Shown one piece after another: positions 45,611-54,187 of a stretch of 64,000 bases of DNA; the first letter of the stretch is position 1, and the number at the start of each line of letters is the position of its first letter. This DNA comes from Io17-Chloro-G2 sp965226915 (GTDB taxonomy: Bacteria; Chloroflexota; Dehalococcoidia; Lucifugimonadales; UBA3495). The DNA lies in NCBI GenBank assembly GCA_965226915.1, contig CBDDEJ010000005.1, forward strand, positions 62,001 to 126,000, in the 5' to 3' direction. The position numbers were made by a program, and so were the translations under genes. The notes below the pieces were generated by a model. The model saw nothing but the letters and a program-made list of their open reading frames with translations. It ran no database searches and was not told where the DNA came from.

Positions 45611-47528
45611 TAAGGAAAGGCCGCGCCAAGACCATTAGTTTCTCCTCCAGCATTAGCTGGGTGCGATGGCCTGGCTGGGCTCGGGGAAGGACCGAGGCCT
45701 TGGCCTCCGTGTAGACCTGGTGAACCGCCTCGGCCCACTGAGCCAGCCCAGCGTCTTCTGGGTACAACCCTTTCAGGTCATGGATATCCCGCAGCAGATG
45801 AGCCCAGCACCGTTGCTTCAGGCCCGGGTAGTGGTTATAGGCCGCGTAGAAATCACTGACCAACACTCCGCTGAAGGAGGAATCCAGCACCTCATCCACC
45901 ACCCCCTTATCCCGACCCCGACGCAGGAAGTATCGTTCGCTGGGAGTGCTGAAGGTCCAAACATAGCCGTTGCTCCCGTCCTGGCGCCAGCCGGTTTCGT
46001 CGCCCTGCACCACGGGACTGGCGCGGACTTGCTCGAGCACCTCTCGCACCGCCGTCTCAGCCTGACGGGCTACTCCATGGACGGCCTCGACGATGGCGCC
46101 AACACTCAGGTGCAACTGATGGACGCTCTCCAGGTACCATTGGATGATTCTTATGGGCAACCGTCCCTCCTCCCGCAGGGTCACCATCAGGCTTACCAGA
46201 TTGACCCCCAGGCGCTGCTGGCCCAGAACCACCCCCTGCAGGGCCTCTTTGGGCAGCCGACGCCGCTGGCATACCGGACAGATGCGGGCTACCAGGGCGT
46301 GCTCGGTCACTTCTACCGGAGCCACCGGTAGCTCAATGACTTCCCGAGTTCGCTGTACCCATCCGCCGTTCAGGTGAGTCCCGCAGTCGGGACAGACCGC
46401 CACGGCATGCTCCACCCGCCGGGTAGGAGTCATGCGCTGGCGGGCGAAGCCATGGCGGCGCGGCTTTCTGGGCTCCTTTTTCTCCGGCGCTTGCCGGCTG
46501 GAGTGCGGCTGATTACCCGGCATCCCCGACGACCCGCGCCGGTTGGGACGGGATTCCAGAACCCCAATCCGCCTTTGCAAATCGGCAATGACTGCCCGCT
46601 GGCCGGCAATTATCTCCAGCAGAGTTTCGCCACTCGCCGCGTTCAGGTCTAGTTCAGTGTCCACCTCCCTGGTATGCCACAACTCCCCCGGCCATGCCAG
46701 CGTTGTTCCAACGGCTTTGAGCCAATTCACCTCATCAAGTCTGAACAGTTGCACCCCCGGGATGGCGCTAGACCGGGTATCCGGAGACGCATTCGGATTT
46801 CTAGTTTTCACCCCGATTTACCGCAACGGGTTTCCCGCTGAGACTTTGACTCAGAGGCGTAAAAACCTGGCAGGGTTTGCCCTCGCTGTCTTCCAGTTAA
46901 ATGGATTGATGAACCATTCGCTGTCGCTGTTCAACATACAGAACGGCGGATCTGACCTGGAGGTGCAACTCTACGACAGATCGGCGCCTCCAGAACAACA
47001 ACTGTTGTTTTCGAGCGGGCATACCGATAGAGCCGCAATTGGCGACGGCGCAGGCCAATCCCCATCGGGCCTAAGCACAGCCAAAACATTTACAGTAGCC
47101 GACCGCACTTGGGAATTGATCCTCATTTCACCTTCACCGCGGTTATCCATTTGGTCAATTTGGCAAGCATGGGCCGTTTCAGCAGGCGGATTGTTGTTCA
47201 CGCTCCTTTTGACGAACTACCTCCTTGCTTCAGTGCGGCGCACCACCGCGGTGGAGCAGCTCGTCGCGGCCCGGACAATGGAGCTTTCCCAGTCAAACCA
47301 ACGGCTGGAGGAAGAAGTGGGCGAACGAAAGCGGGCCGAAGAAGAGCTGCGCCGGAGCAACGATCAAAACCGGGGCCTTCTTGAGGCAATTCCAGACATG
47401 ATGTTCCGGCTCAATCAGAACGGCGAAATCTTGGAATACAAGGCTGCTAAGGGATACACACCCCTAGTACTACAACGACGAGTTGTCTGGTAGGATGGCT
47501 GGACAGATGATGTTGGGTGGTTTGGGTG

Positions 47529-48713
47529 ATGGATGCGGCGAGCTTCGAGCGGGTCTACGACAGCCTTCAGGAATTCCACGCCTTCTTTGCGGCCTCCTTC
47601 GGCCGCAAGCAGTGGCGGGATCACAGCGGGAATTACCTTCAGGCGCTGCTGGTGCAGGACCAGGAGCGGCGCAACGCCGAGAATCTCTCGGAATCGGTGG
47701 GCATCTCGGCCCGGGCGATGCAGCGCTTTCTCACCGAGGCCCGGTGGTCCCATGAGACAGTCATAGGGCGGTTGCAGGAATACTTGGCCCCCAGGCTGGG
47801 ACACCTGGAGGCGGTGTGGGTGTTCGATGGCAGCGACTTCCCCAAGCAGGGCAGGAAATCGGCGGGAGTGGCCCGGCAGTACTGCGGCAGGCTGGGCAAG
47901 GTGGCCAACTGCCAGGGTGGGATGTTCCTGGCCTACGTCAGCCCGCTGGGCCGGGCGTTGGTGGACAAGCGGCTGTATCTGCCCAAGAGTTGGACCTCCG
48001 ACCAGGACCGGTGTGCTGCGGCGGGTGTGCCGGAGGACCGGCGGAACTACCGGTCAAAGACGGAGTTGGCCCTGGAGATGCTGGAGCGGGTCCTGGAGTT
48101 GGGCTACCTCAGGGCCGAGTGGGTTGCCGGAGACGACGCCTTCGGGATGTCGCCGACCTTCCGGGAGGGACTGGCGGCCCTGGGGATGCGCTACGTGCTG
48201 GACGTTCCGGGCGGCACTACGGTCTGGCCCTTGGACCCGGCTTGGACCAGTCCGGAATATCCGGGGTTCGGCCGCCCCCGCAAACCCAAGCTGCGGCCTG
48301 GGCAGCGGCGGACCATGGAGCAGCGCGGTGATGAACTGCCGGATGAGGCTTGGCGGGAGATAACGGTGGCCCAGGGAAGCCAGGGGCCGCGCACCTACCG
48401 GTTCAGTGCCCAGCGGGTGCGGGCCACCAGGAGGCGCAAGCCCGGCGAGGAACTGTGGGCCGTCTGGCGCCGGAACCTGGACGGCAGCGAGCCCCGCTAC
48501 TACCTGTCCAACGCTCCCGAGGGCACAACCTTGGAGACTCTGGCCTACGTGGGTGGGTCCAGGTGGCGCATTGAAACGGAGTTCGAGACTGAGAAGGGTG
48601 ACGTGGGGCTGGACGAATACGAGACCCGCAGCTGGGCAGGGTGGCATCACCACATAGCCATGTGCCTGCTGGGTGGAGCGTTCCTGCTGAGCCTGCAGCA
48701 GGATTGGGGGTAA
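47529..48713 (+). CDS. IS701-family transposase
   Basis: A 394-residue DDE transposase. VWVFDGSDFPKQGRKSAGVARQYCG (first Asp, split here into VWVFDGSDFPKQG and KSAGVARQYCG), GKVANCQGGMFLAYVS, WVAGDDAFG (second Asp) and RWRIETEFETEKGDVGLDEYE (Glu; RWRIETEFE and GDVGLDEYE) are the IS701 marks. ATG 47529 is chosen; the frame begins at GTG 47517. No inactivating change is seen, so this copy may be able to move itself and the related 145-bp element. It is followed by a 61-codon frame that matches the C-terminal tail of longer family members. Confidence 0.93.
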   Translation: MDAASFERVYDSLQEFHAFFAASFGRKQWRDHSGNYLQALLVQDQERRNAENLSESVGISARAMQRFLTEARWSHETVIGRLQEYLAPRLGHLEAVWVFDGSDFPKQGRKSAGVARQYCGRLGKVANCQGGMFLAYVSPLGRALVDKRLYLPKSWTSDQDRCAAAGVPEDRRNYRSKTELALEMLERVLELGYLRAEWVAGDDAFGMSPTFREGLAALGMRYVLDVPGGTTVWPLDPAWTSPEYPGFGRPRKPKLRPGQRRTMEQRGDELPDEAWREITVAQGSQGPRTYRFSAQRVRATRRRKPGEELWAVWRRNLDGSEPRYYLSNAPEGTTLETLAYVGGSRWRIETEFETEKGDVGLDEYETRSWAGWHHHIAMCLLGGAFLLSLQQDWG

Positions 48714-48717
48714 AAAG

Positions 48718-48903
48718 ATGCCCCGGATCACGAGGCCACAGGTGTACCGGGTGGTGCGGGAGATGCTGCCCCGGGAGCAGTTCGGGCCCGATCAATTGCT
48801 GTTGTGGCTGGAGGATACGCAGCTACGCAACGAACGGGCTCGCCGTTCCCACGAGAGACGCCGCTCCACCCGCCGCGAAAGCAGGATGGAGCCGCCACCT
48901 TAA
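48718..48903 (+). CDS. Small ORF at the 3' end of the IS701 element
   Basis: This 61-codon frame starts 5 bases after the transposase stop (MPRITRPQVYRVVREML) and ends near the terminal inverted repeat in an Arg-rich tail (ARRSHERRRSTRR). In many IS701 transposases a similar helix plus RARRxHxxRR tail forms the C-terminus of the main protein, so this is probably a detached end piece. It could be a separate small basic protein. Confidence 0.55.
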   Translation: MPRITRPQVYRVVREMLPREQFGPDQLLLWLEDTQLRNERARRSHERRRSTRRESRMEPPP

Positions 48904-48923
48904 ACCCGTCGTTGTAGTACTAG

Positions 48924-49094
48924 AAACTCGGACGGAAACCCCGATTCTCTCCAAGCTGCCGTTTTCTTAGCGACCATTATCGATGTAACAGTGGGTTTTG
49001 GAACCGTATTACAGATACTATCATGCCACATAAGACTATAATACGTCTGTCTGGCGTAGCGCGAAACCCGGCCAATGGCTTTCCGGCCAGACCT
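48924..49094 (-). mobile_element. 171-bp CTAG-flanked element, copy 3 (inverted)
   Basis: Exactly 171 bp and, in reverse complement, only about four differences from copy 2 by eye. CTAG flanks are at 48920-48923 and 49095-49098. It entered the kinase PAS region before the IS701 element, which later used its left CTAG. In this orientation it carries ATG 49023 followed by PHKTIIRLSGVARNPANGF, in frame with the downstream kinase core, so the element supplies a possible new start for 49023-50060. Confidence 0.87.
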
Positions 49095-50049
49095 CTAGAG
49101 CCGTTCATGGGCAAACGGATTAATGACGTGCTGCCCGAGGATATAGCCGAGTCATGCATCAGCTACGCTCGAGAGGGGCTTCAGGCTGGGGAGGTGCAGG
49201 CATTCGAATATCAGCTGCTTATTGGCGAGAATTCGCGCGGCTTTGAGGCTAGAGCTGCCGCCAGCGGCCAGAATGAAGTGCTTTTGATAGTACGCGATAT
49301 CACCGAGCGGCTCGTCGTTGACCGCATGAAGGACGAATTCTTATCGGTGGTGAGTCATGAACTCCGCACGCCCCTCACGTCTATCCGGGGCTCCCTGGGT
49401 TTGATGGCCGGAGGGGTCCTGGGACCCATTCCCGAAAAAGCACAAAAAATGGTGGCTATCGCTCTAAGCAACGCCGACCGTTTGAGCCGCCTGATAAACG
49501 ATATCTTGGACCTGGAGCGCATTCATTCAGGCAGCGTCACCATGGAAAAAACCGAATGTGACACCGCCGCATTGATGGGTCAGGCGGCGGAAGTAATGGG
49601 CGACATCGCAGAAGAAGCGGGGGTCAACCTTTCGGTGTCTCACGAATCGTTGCAAATCTGGGCAGACCCCGACAGGTTGATTCAGACCTTTACCAACCTG
49701 CTGGGCAACGCCATCAAGTTCTCACCTCCAGGCGGCTCTGTATACCTGGCGGCGCAAATCCTCGAAGACCAAGTGTTATTCCAGGTAAAAGACCAAGGCC
49801 GCGGTATTCCCGCGGCAAACCTGGCAAACATCTTCGAACGCTTTCAACAAGTGGATGCCTCAGATTCCAGGGAAAAGGGAGGTACCGGGTTGGGATTGGC
49901 CATCTGCCGAAGCATCGTTCTCCAGCACGGAGGGCGTATTTGGGCTGAGAGCAACGTGGGAGAGGGAAGCACATTTAACATTACTCTGCCTCAGCGGCAA
50001 GAGTACCCGGATATGCGGATCGTAACAAACCAAGGAGATGCTGCGGCTT

Positions 50050-50430
50050 ATGGCTGGTAGGACAATCCTGATCGTCGATGATGAAGATGATATACGAGAG
50101 GTGACCCGGGTAAGCCTAGAATTGGTGGGCGGCTGGAGTGTAGTGGCCGCCGGGTCAGGCAGAGACGCGTTGGCTGAAGCCAAAGCCGGGCAACCAGACG
50201 CTATCCTCCTGGACGTGATGATGCCAGACATGGATGGTCCAACCACGTTTCTGTCACTTCAAGCAGATATGGCCACCCGCCACATCCCAGTAATTTTGTT
50301 GACGGCCAAGATCCAAGCCGCCGACCGGCTCAGGTTTTCCGAAATGGGTGTCTCCGGAGTCCTGGCCAAGCCCTTTGACCCCATGACCTTGCCTAGTCAG
50401 GTGGCCGAGGTCCTGTCTTGGAGCTTGTAG
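50050..50430 (+). CDS. Single-domain response regulator
   Basis: A 126-residue receiver domain with no output module. ILIVDDEDD carries the acidic pair, the phosphorylation Asp is in LLDVMMPDMDGP, Thr in ILLTAK and Lys in LAKPFDP. The ATG at 50050 overlaps the end of the kinase gene (stop at 50060), showing coupled translation with that kinase, its natural partner. A longer frame from 50038 is less likely. With the kinase destroyed, phosphorylation would need another donor. It resembles CheY/Spo0F-type intermediates that pass phosphate to an Hpt protein such as the next gene's product. Confidence 0.92.
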   Translation: MAGRTILIVDDEDDIREVTRVSLELVGGWSVVAAGSGRDALAEAKAGQPDAILLDVMMPDMDGPTTFLSLQADMATRHIPVILLTAKIQAADRLRFSEMGVSGVLAKPFDPMTLPSQVAEVLSWSL

Positions 50431-50533
50431 ACCAAGTGCGCCGAGTACATTCGCCAGGCGGCGATATTTCATTCGATTGTTTGCGGGAATCCAAGAACGA
50501 ACCCGAGGTCAAATTTCCACCAGCGAGTAAACA

Positions 50534-51346
50534 GTGGGAGGTGAGGATAAATTGAAAATGGAAACGGGGAAGATCGAAACTGTAATGACAGAAATCAGTC
50601 ATAACGATACAGAGAATCTGGCTCCAGCGGCGTTTGCCGGTATCTGGGAGCGGGCGCGAGACACAATCATCGGCCGTGTCGATGTCCTAGACCTCGCCGC
50701 CGTGTCCTTGCTAAACGCTGACCTCGACGTTGAGCTTCGCCGCAAAGCGGAAGATGAAGCCCACAAATTGGTGGGATTGGTGGGTACTTTCGGCTTCATT
50801 GAGGCCTCAACGATCGCGCGGGAGAGAGAAAGTTTGCTGCATGGTGAAAGCCATTTGGGCTCTGATCAAACTCTGCTCCTATCCAAGTTGGCTGTGTCAC
50901 TACGCCAAGAACTGGAGCGGCATCCCGCAAGCTTGGCGATGGAGCAACTTCCAGAGAGCCCGGAACGTCCGGAGCCTAGCCACACGCCCGAGACGGCCGA
51001 TGTGCTAATCGTAGACGACGACGAAGTCTTGACCGAACTGCTGGTCCATGCCCTGGAGAACCGCGGGTACAGCTGTCGCTCAATCCAAGATGGGCAAGCG
51101 GCGGTGGACGCCCTCAGCGGGTTTAGTCCCAGTATAAAGGCCAAAGTGGTCTTGCTGGACGTGGGCTTGCCAAGTGTCGACGGGTTGTCGGTCCTTAGGA
51201 TCCTGGCGAAAGACAAATTGGCGGAACAAACTCGATTGATCATGCTAACTGCCCGGTCAGGAGAGTCCGAGGTTTTGACCGCCTTAGAATTGGGCGCGTT
51301 CGACCACGTGGCCAAGCCTTTTAGCCTGCCGGTGTTGATGCAATAG
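50534..51346 (+). CDS. Hpt-receiver phosphorelay protein with a late TAG
   Basis: The 270-residue protein joins an Hpt-like four-helix domain (about 25-130, His77 in EDEAHKLVGLVGTFGF) to a receiver domain (about 155-270: VLIVDDDEVLTELL, LLDVGLPSVDGL with the Asp, IMLTARSGE, HVAKPFSLP with the Lys). The frame ends at TAG 51344-51346 in LPVLMQ, yet the same frame continues VQRALDTPIGVR to TGA at 51383-51385, completing the last receiver helix and overlapping the next gene. A single C-to-T change can explain the early stop. It probably relayed phosphate within the EPS locus. Confidence 0.85.
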   Translation: MGGEDKLKMETGKIETVMTEISHNDTENLAPAAFAGIWERARDTIIGRVDVLDLAAVSLLNADLDVELRRKAEDEAHKLVGLVGTFGFIEASTIARERESLLHGESHLGSDQTLLLSKLAVSLRQELERHPASLAMEQLPESPERPEPSHTPETADVLIVDDDEVLTELLVHALENRGYSCRSIQDGQAAVDALSGFSPSIKAKVVLLDVGLPSVDGLSVLRILAKDKLAEQTRLIMLTARSGESEVLTALELGAFDHVAKPFSLPVLMQ

Positions 51347-51371
51347 GTTCAGCGCGCCCTGGACACTCCGA

Positions 51372-52430
51372 TTGGCGTTCGTTGAATCGCTGGTGATCAA
51401 GGCGTTGGCAATAGAAGCCGTATCACTGATTGCCGCGTTGACCATTTTCTTTATCCACGGTGTCTGGCTTTGGTGGAGCGAAAAACAGGCCGTCCCAAGA
51501 TTGGGGTTGGCCCGGGCAAAAATAAATCAGGCACTTGGCGTCTCACGTCTGGAGCCAGGGGAGATCGAGCCATTCCGGGGATTGTCCTCATATCTCCAGA
51601 TTCAGCTGATCCGCGAAATAGCTCCTAACTTGAACGGCGAGCACCTAAAATGGCTGGCTACGGCAGCCGAGGACTCGGGCCTAGCCAGCAGCGCTAGGTC
51701 TGCCTGCCGGAGTAAACGCTGGCGGAAACGACTGGAAGGCGCACGGCTGCTCTTCATATTGGGCGGCGATGAGGAGGTGTTGGCGACACTGCTAAATGAC
51801 CCGCATCCAATAGTGCGGACCCAGGCAGCCGAATGGGCCTCGGACCACCCAACGCCGAAAGTGGCCATTCCTCTCATCGCATTGCTGGAGCAGCCCGAAG
51901 GGTTGCGCCCCTTCGCTATTCGTGACTCTCTGCTCCGTTTAGGTAATACCGTCGTGGAACCGCTCGCCGAATATATCGCCAGCCACTCAGGACGTCAGGT
52001 GGAGGAGGCGTTGGAGGTTGCTGCGGGGATTGGAGATCACCAGTTCATGGAGCCAGCGCTAGCCCTGTGTGAGGATGATTCACCAAGGGTGAGGGCCTCG
52101 GTTGCCAAATTGATGGGAGCGCTGGGAGGAATCCGTGGAGTGGAAACTTTGGGCGCCCTTCTAAATGACCCCGAACCATCGGTCCGGGCGGCCGCCGCCA
52201 GAGCTACCGGGAATCTAGGCCACTGGCCAAGCTCCCCGGCCCTTTCCGTGTTGCTCCACGATCCAACCTGGGAAGTCCGCCGCGCGGCTGGTTTGGCATT
52301 GGGCGCCTTGGGCGCCCCCGGAAACCTGTTGCTGCGCCGTTCGCTGAGCGACCCCAACCCTGATGCCGCCGATATGGCCCGGCTGGTGTTGGACCTTCCC
52401 ATACCTGCGGCTGCGGCGGTAATCCCCTAA
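51372..52430 (+). CDS. Membrane-anchored HEAT-repeat protein
   Basis: A 352-residue protein with a TTG start (LAFVESLVIKAL). One N-terminal membrane helix (about 10-34, IAALTIFFIHGVWLWW) is followed by six to eight HEAT/PBS-type repeats, e.g. DPHPIVRTQAAEWAS, DDSPRVRASVAKLMGALGG, DPEPSVRAAAARATGNLG and DPTWEVRRAAGLALGALG. Such scaffolds occur next to family-2 glycosyltransferases in exopolysaccharide operons and probably hold a protein partner at the membrane. It overlaps the natural end of the Hpt-receiver gene and lies 4 bases before the glycosyltransferase, so all are one operon. Confidence 0.87.
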   Translation: MAFVESLVIKALAIEAVSLIAALTIFFIHGVWLWWSEKQAVPRLGLARAKINQALGVSRLEPGEIEPFRGLSSYLQIQLIREIAPNLNGEHLKWLATAAEDSGLASSARSACRSKRWRKRLEGARLLFILGGDEEVLATLLNDPHPIVRTQAAEWASDHPTPKVAIPLIALLEQPEGLRPFAIRDSLLRLGNTVVEPLAEYIASHSGRQVEEALEVAAGIGDHQFMEPALALCEDDSPRVRASVAKLMGALGGIRGVETLGALLNDPEPSVRAAAARATGNLGHWPSSPALSVLLHDPTWEVRRAAGLALGALGAPGNLLLRRSLSDPNPDAADMARLVLDLPIPAAAAVIP

Positions 52431-52756
52431 ACATATGGATGCGACTGATCTCGTAACATGGGGGCTGGTACGATTTGAGTGGACAATAATCATCTATTTT
52501 TGCCTGGTCAACAGTTTTAACGCGTTGCTGTTGTTGAGCGCCTGTTTGGAGATGTGGCAACATTTATTTGTGACTAGCGGGGAACGCCGTTGGAGGCTGT
52601 TGGGTTCCCGGGCCGCTCCCGTCATCAGCATGATCGCTCCCGCATATAACGAATCCGCGACAATTGGCGAGAGTCTCCGCGGCCTGCTCACTCTTTATTA
52701 CCCCAATCTGGAAGTTGTGGTGGTCAACGACGGTTCCGAAGACGACACCATGTCAG

Positions 52757-54187
52757 GTAACTGTTCAGACTTGATGAGGTGAATTGGCTCAAAGCCGTTG
52801 GAACAACGCTGGCATGGCCGGGGGAGTTGTGGCATACCAGGGAGGTGGACACTGAACTAGACCTGAACGCGGCGAGTGGCGAAACTCTGCTGGAGATAAT
52901 TGCCGGCCAGCGGGCAGTCATTGCCGATTTGCAAAGGCGGATTGGGGTTCTGGAATCCCGTCCCAACCGGCGCGGGTCGTCGGGGATGCCGGGTAATCAG
53001 CCGCACTCCAGCCGGCAAGCGCCGGAGAAAAAGGAGCCCAGAAAGCCGCGCCGCCATGGCTTCGCCCGCCAGCGCATGACTCCTACCCGGCGGGTGGAGC
53101 ATGCCGTGGCGGTCTGTCCCGACTGCGGGACTCACCTGAACGGCGGATGGGTACAGCGAACTCGGGAAGTCATTGAGCTACCGGTGGCTCCGGTAGAAGT
53201 GACCGAGCACGCCCTGGTAGCCCGCATCTGTCCGGTATGCCAGCGGCGCCGGCTGCCCAAAGAGGCCCTGCAGGGGGTGGTTCTGGGCCAGCAGCGCCTG
53301 GGGGTCAATCTGGTAAGCCTGATGGTGACCCTGCGGGAGGAGGGACGGTTGCCCATAAGAATCATCCAATGGTACCTGGAGAGCGTCCATCAGTTGCACC
53401 TGAGTGTTGGCGCCATCGTCGAGGCCGTCCATGGAGTAGCCCGTCAGGCTGAGACGGCGGTGCGAGAGGTGCTCGAGCAAGTCCGCGCCAGTCCCGTGGT
53501 GCAGGGCGACGAAACCGGCTGGCGCCAGGACGGGAGCAACGGCTATGTTTGGACCTTCAGCACTCCCAGCGAACGATACTTCCTGCGTCGGGGTCGGGAT
53601 AAGGGGGTGGTGGATGAGGTGCTGGATTTCTCCTTCAGCGGAGTGTTGGTCAGTGATTTCTACGCGGCCTATAACCACTACCCGGGCCTGAAGCAACGGT
53701 GCTGGGCTCATCTGCTGCGGGATATCCATGACCTGAAAGGGTTGTACCCAGAAGACGCTGGGCTGGCTCAGTGGGCCGAGGCGGTTCACCAGGTCTACAC
53801 GGAGGCCAAGGCCTCGGTCCTTCCCCGAGCCCAGCCAGGCCATCGCACCCAGCTAATGCTGGAGGAGAAACTAATGGTCTTGGCGCGGCCTTTCCTTAAA
53901 GATCCCCTGGCGGTTCAGGCCAAGCTCTGCCGGCGCATGGAACGGTTCATCAAGGAACTGTTTGTCTTCGTGTCGGACCCAGCCGTGCCCTCAGACAACA
54001 ACGCCGCCGAGCGGAGCCTGCGGCATCTGGTAACCAGTCGCAAGATCAGCGGCGGCGCCCGCTCAGGGCAGGGCGCCGACAGCAAGATGACCTTGGCATC
54101 CCTCTTTGGCACCTGGCGGGCCAGAGGTCTCAATCCCCTCCTGGAATGCCGCCGGTTGCTCACTTCCCCTCAACTCTGAACAGTTTC
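52757..54187 (+). mobile_element. IS66-family element, copy 2 (complete)
   Basis: 1431 bp with ends GTAACTGTTCAGA and (inverted) GAAACTGTTCAGA, 12 of 13 matching. The flanks carry the 8-bp duplication CATGTCAG (52749-52756 and 54188-54195), the size typical of IS66. It contains a single transposase gene without the usual tnpA/tnpB accessories. The copy at 43596 is the same element in opposite orientation. Confidence 0.93.
52779..54179 (+). CDS. IS66-family transposase (TnpC-type, stand-alone)
   Basis: A 466-residue transposase from GTG 52779. After a coiled-coil leucine stretch (LLEIIAGQRAVIADLQRRI) come a basic linker, a zinc-binding segment (CPDCGTHL, then CPVCQRRRL), and the DDE core: VVQGDETGWRQDG (Asp), VLVSDFYAAYNHY (Asp) and PSDNNAAERSLRH (Glu). 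The order of domains is the IS66 norm. Absence of TnpA and TnpB fits the ISBst12-like subgroup that moves with one gene. The frame is intact, so it is potentially active and could also mobilise copy 1's ends. Confidence 0.95.
   Translation: MNWLKAVGTTLAWPGELWHTREVDTELDLNAASGETLLEIIAGQRAVIADLQRRIGVLESRPNRRGSSGMPGNQPHSSRQAPEKKEPRKPRRHGFARQRMTPTRRVEHAVAVCPDCGTHLNGGWVQRTREVIELPVAPVEVTEHALVARICPVCQRRRLPKEALQGVVLGQQRLGVNLVSLMVTLREEGRLPIRIIQWYLESVHQLHLSVGAIVEAVHGVARQAETAVREVLEQVRASPVVQGDETGWRQDGSNGYVWTFSTPSERYFLRRGRDKGVVDEVLDFSFSGVLVSDFYAAYNHYPGLKQRCWAHLLRDIHDLKGLYPEDAGLAQWAEAVHQVYTEAKASVLPRAQPGHRTQLMLEEKLMVLARPFLKDPLAVQAKLCRRMERFIKELFVFVSDPAVPSDNNAAERSLRHLVTSRKISGGARSGQGADSKMTLASLFGTWRARGLNPLLECRRLLTSPQL

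Larger units (their letters stand above)
43604..46730 (-). pseudogene. IS66 transposase, split by the nested element
   Basis: The N-terminal part (46730 to about 45615) and C-terminal part (about 43884 to 43604) are nearly identical to the intact transposase at 52779-54179, differing at only a few residues (for example LDSSFSG against LDFSFSG). The nested IS1380 element lies after VLARPFL. The DDE glutamate part (DNNAAERSLRH) is cut from the two aspartates, so this copy cannot be active. Confidence 0.9.
43596..46752 (-). mobile_element. IS66-family element, copy 1, carrying a nested IS1380 element
   Basis: The 8-bp target duplication ACCCCCGG (43588-43595 and 46753-46760) flanks the insertion, and the ends CTGTTCAGA match those of the copy at 52757-54187. 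After subtracting the nested IS1380 element and its 4-bp duplication the length is exactly 1431 bp, the same as copy 2. IS66 elements make 8-bp duplications. It lies in the CHASE domain of the kinase. Confidence 0.9.
47468..48919 (+). mobile_element. IS701-family element with CTAG target duplication
   Basis: The ends are TACTACAACGACG at 47468 and its perfect inverse at 48907-48919; the match continues to 15 of 17 bases or better. CTAG stands on both sides (47464-47467, 48920-48923). IS701 elements duplicate 4 bases of the form YTAG, in agreement. The right CTAG is also the left flank of copy 3 of the 171-bp element, so the IS landed exactly in that element's target duplication. It interrupts the PAS domain of the kinase. 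Confidence 0.9.
43009..50060 (+). pseudogene. CHASE-PAS sensor histidine kinase broken by three nested insertions
   Basis: Three exon-like pieces, 43009-43595, 46761-47467 and 49099-50060, total 2256 bases and join in one frame of 752 codons when the insertions and one copy of each target duplication are removed. The joints read VATPG-MALDR and YTPL-EPFMG. Order: membrane segment (LVLLTAGLGITFSVV), periplasmic CHASE domain (about 50-260, FFQASGKVERDGF to FLVFTPIYRNG), second membrane segment, coiled coil, PAS (GLLEAIPDMMFRLNQNGE), HisKA with His codon 49356-49358 (VSHELRTPLTSI) and ATPase (NLLGNAIKFS, DQGRGIP, GTGLGLAIC). It overlaps a response regulator gene. At present only 49023-50060, started inside an inserted element, could be translated with the kinase core. 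Confidence 0.9.
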
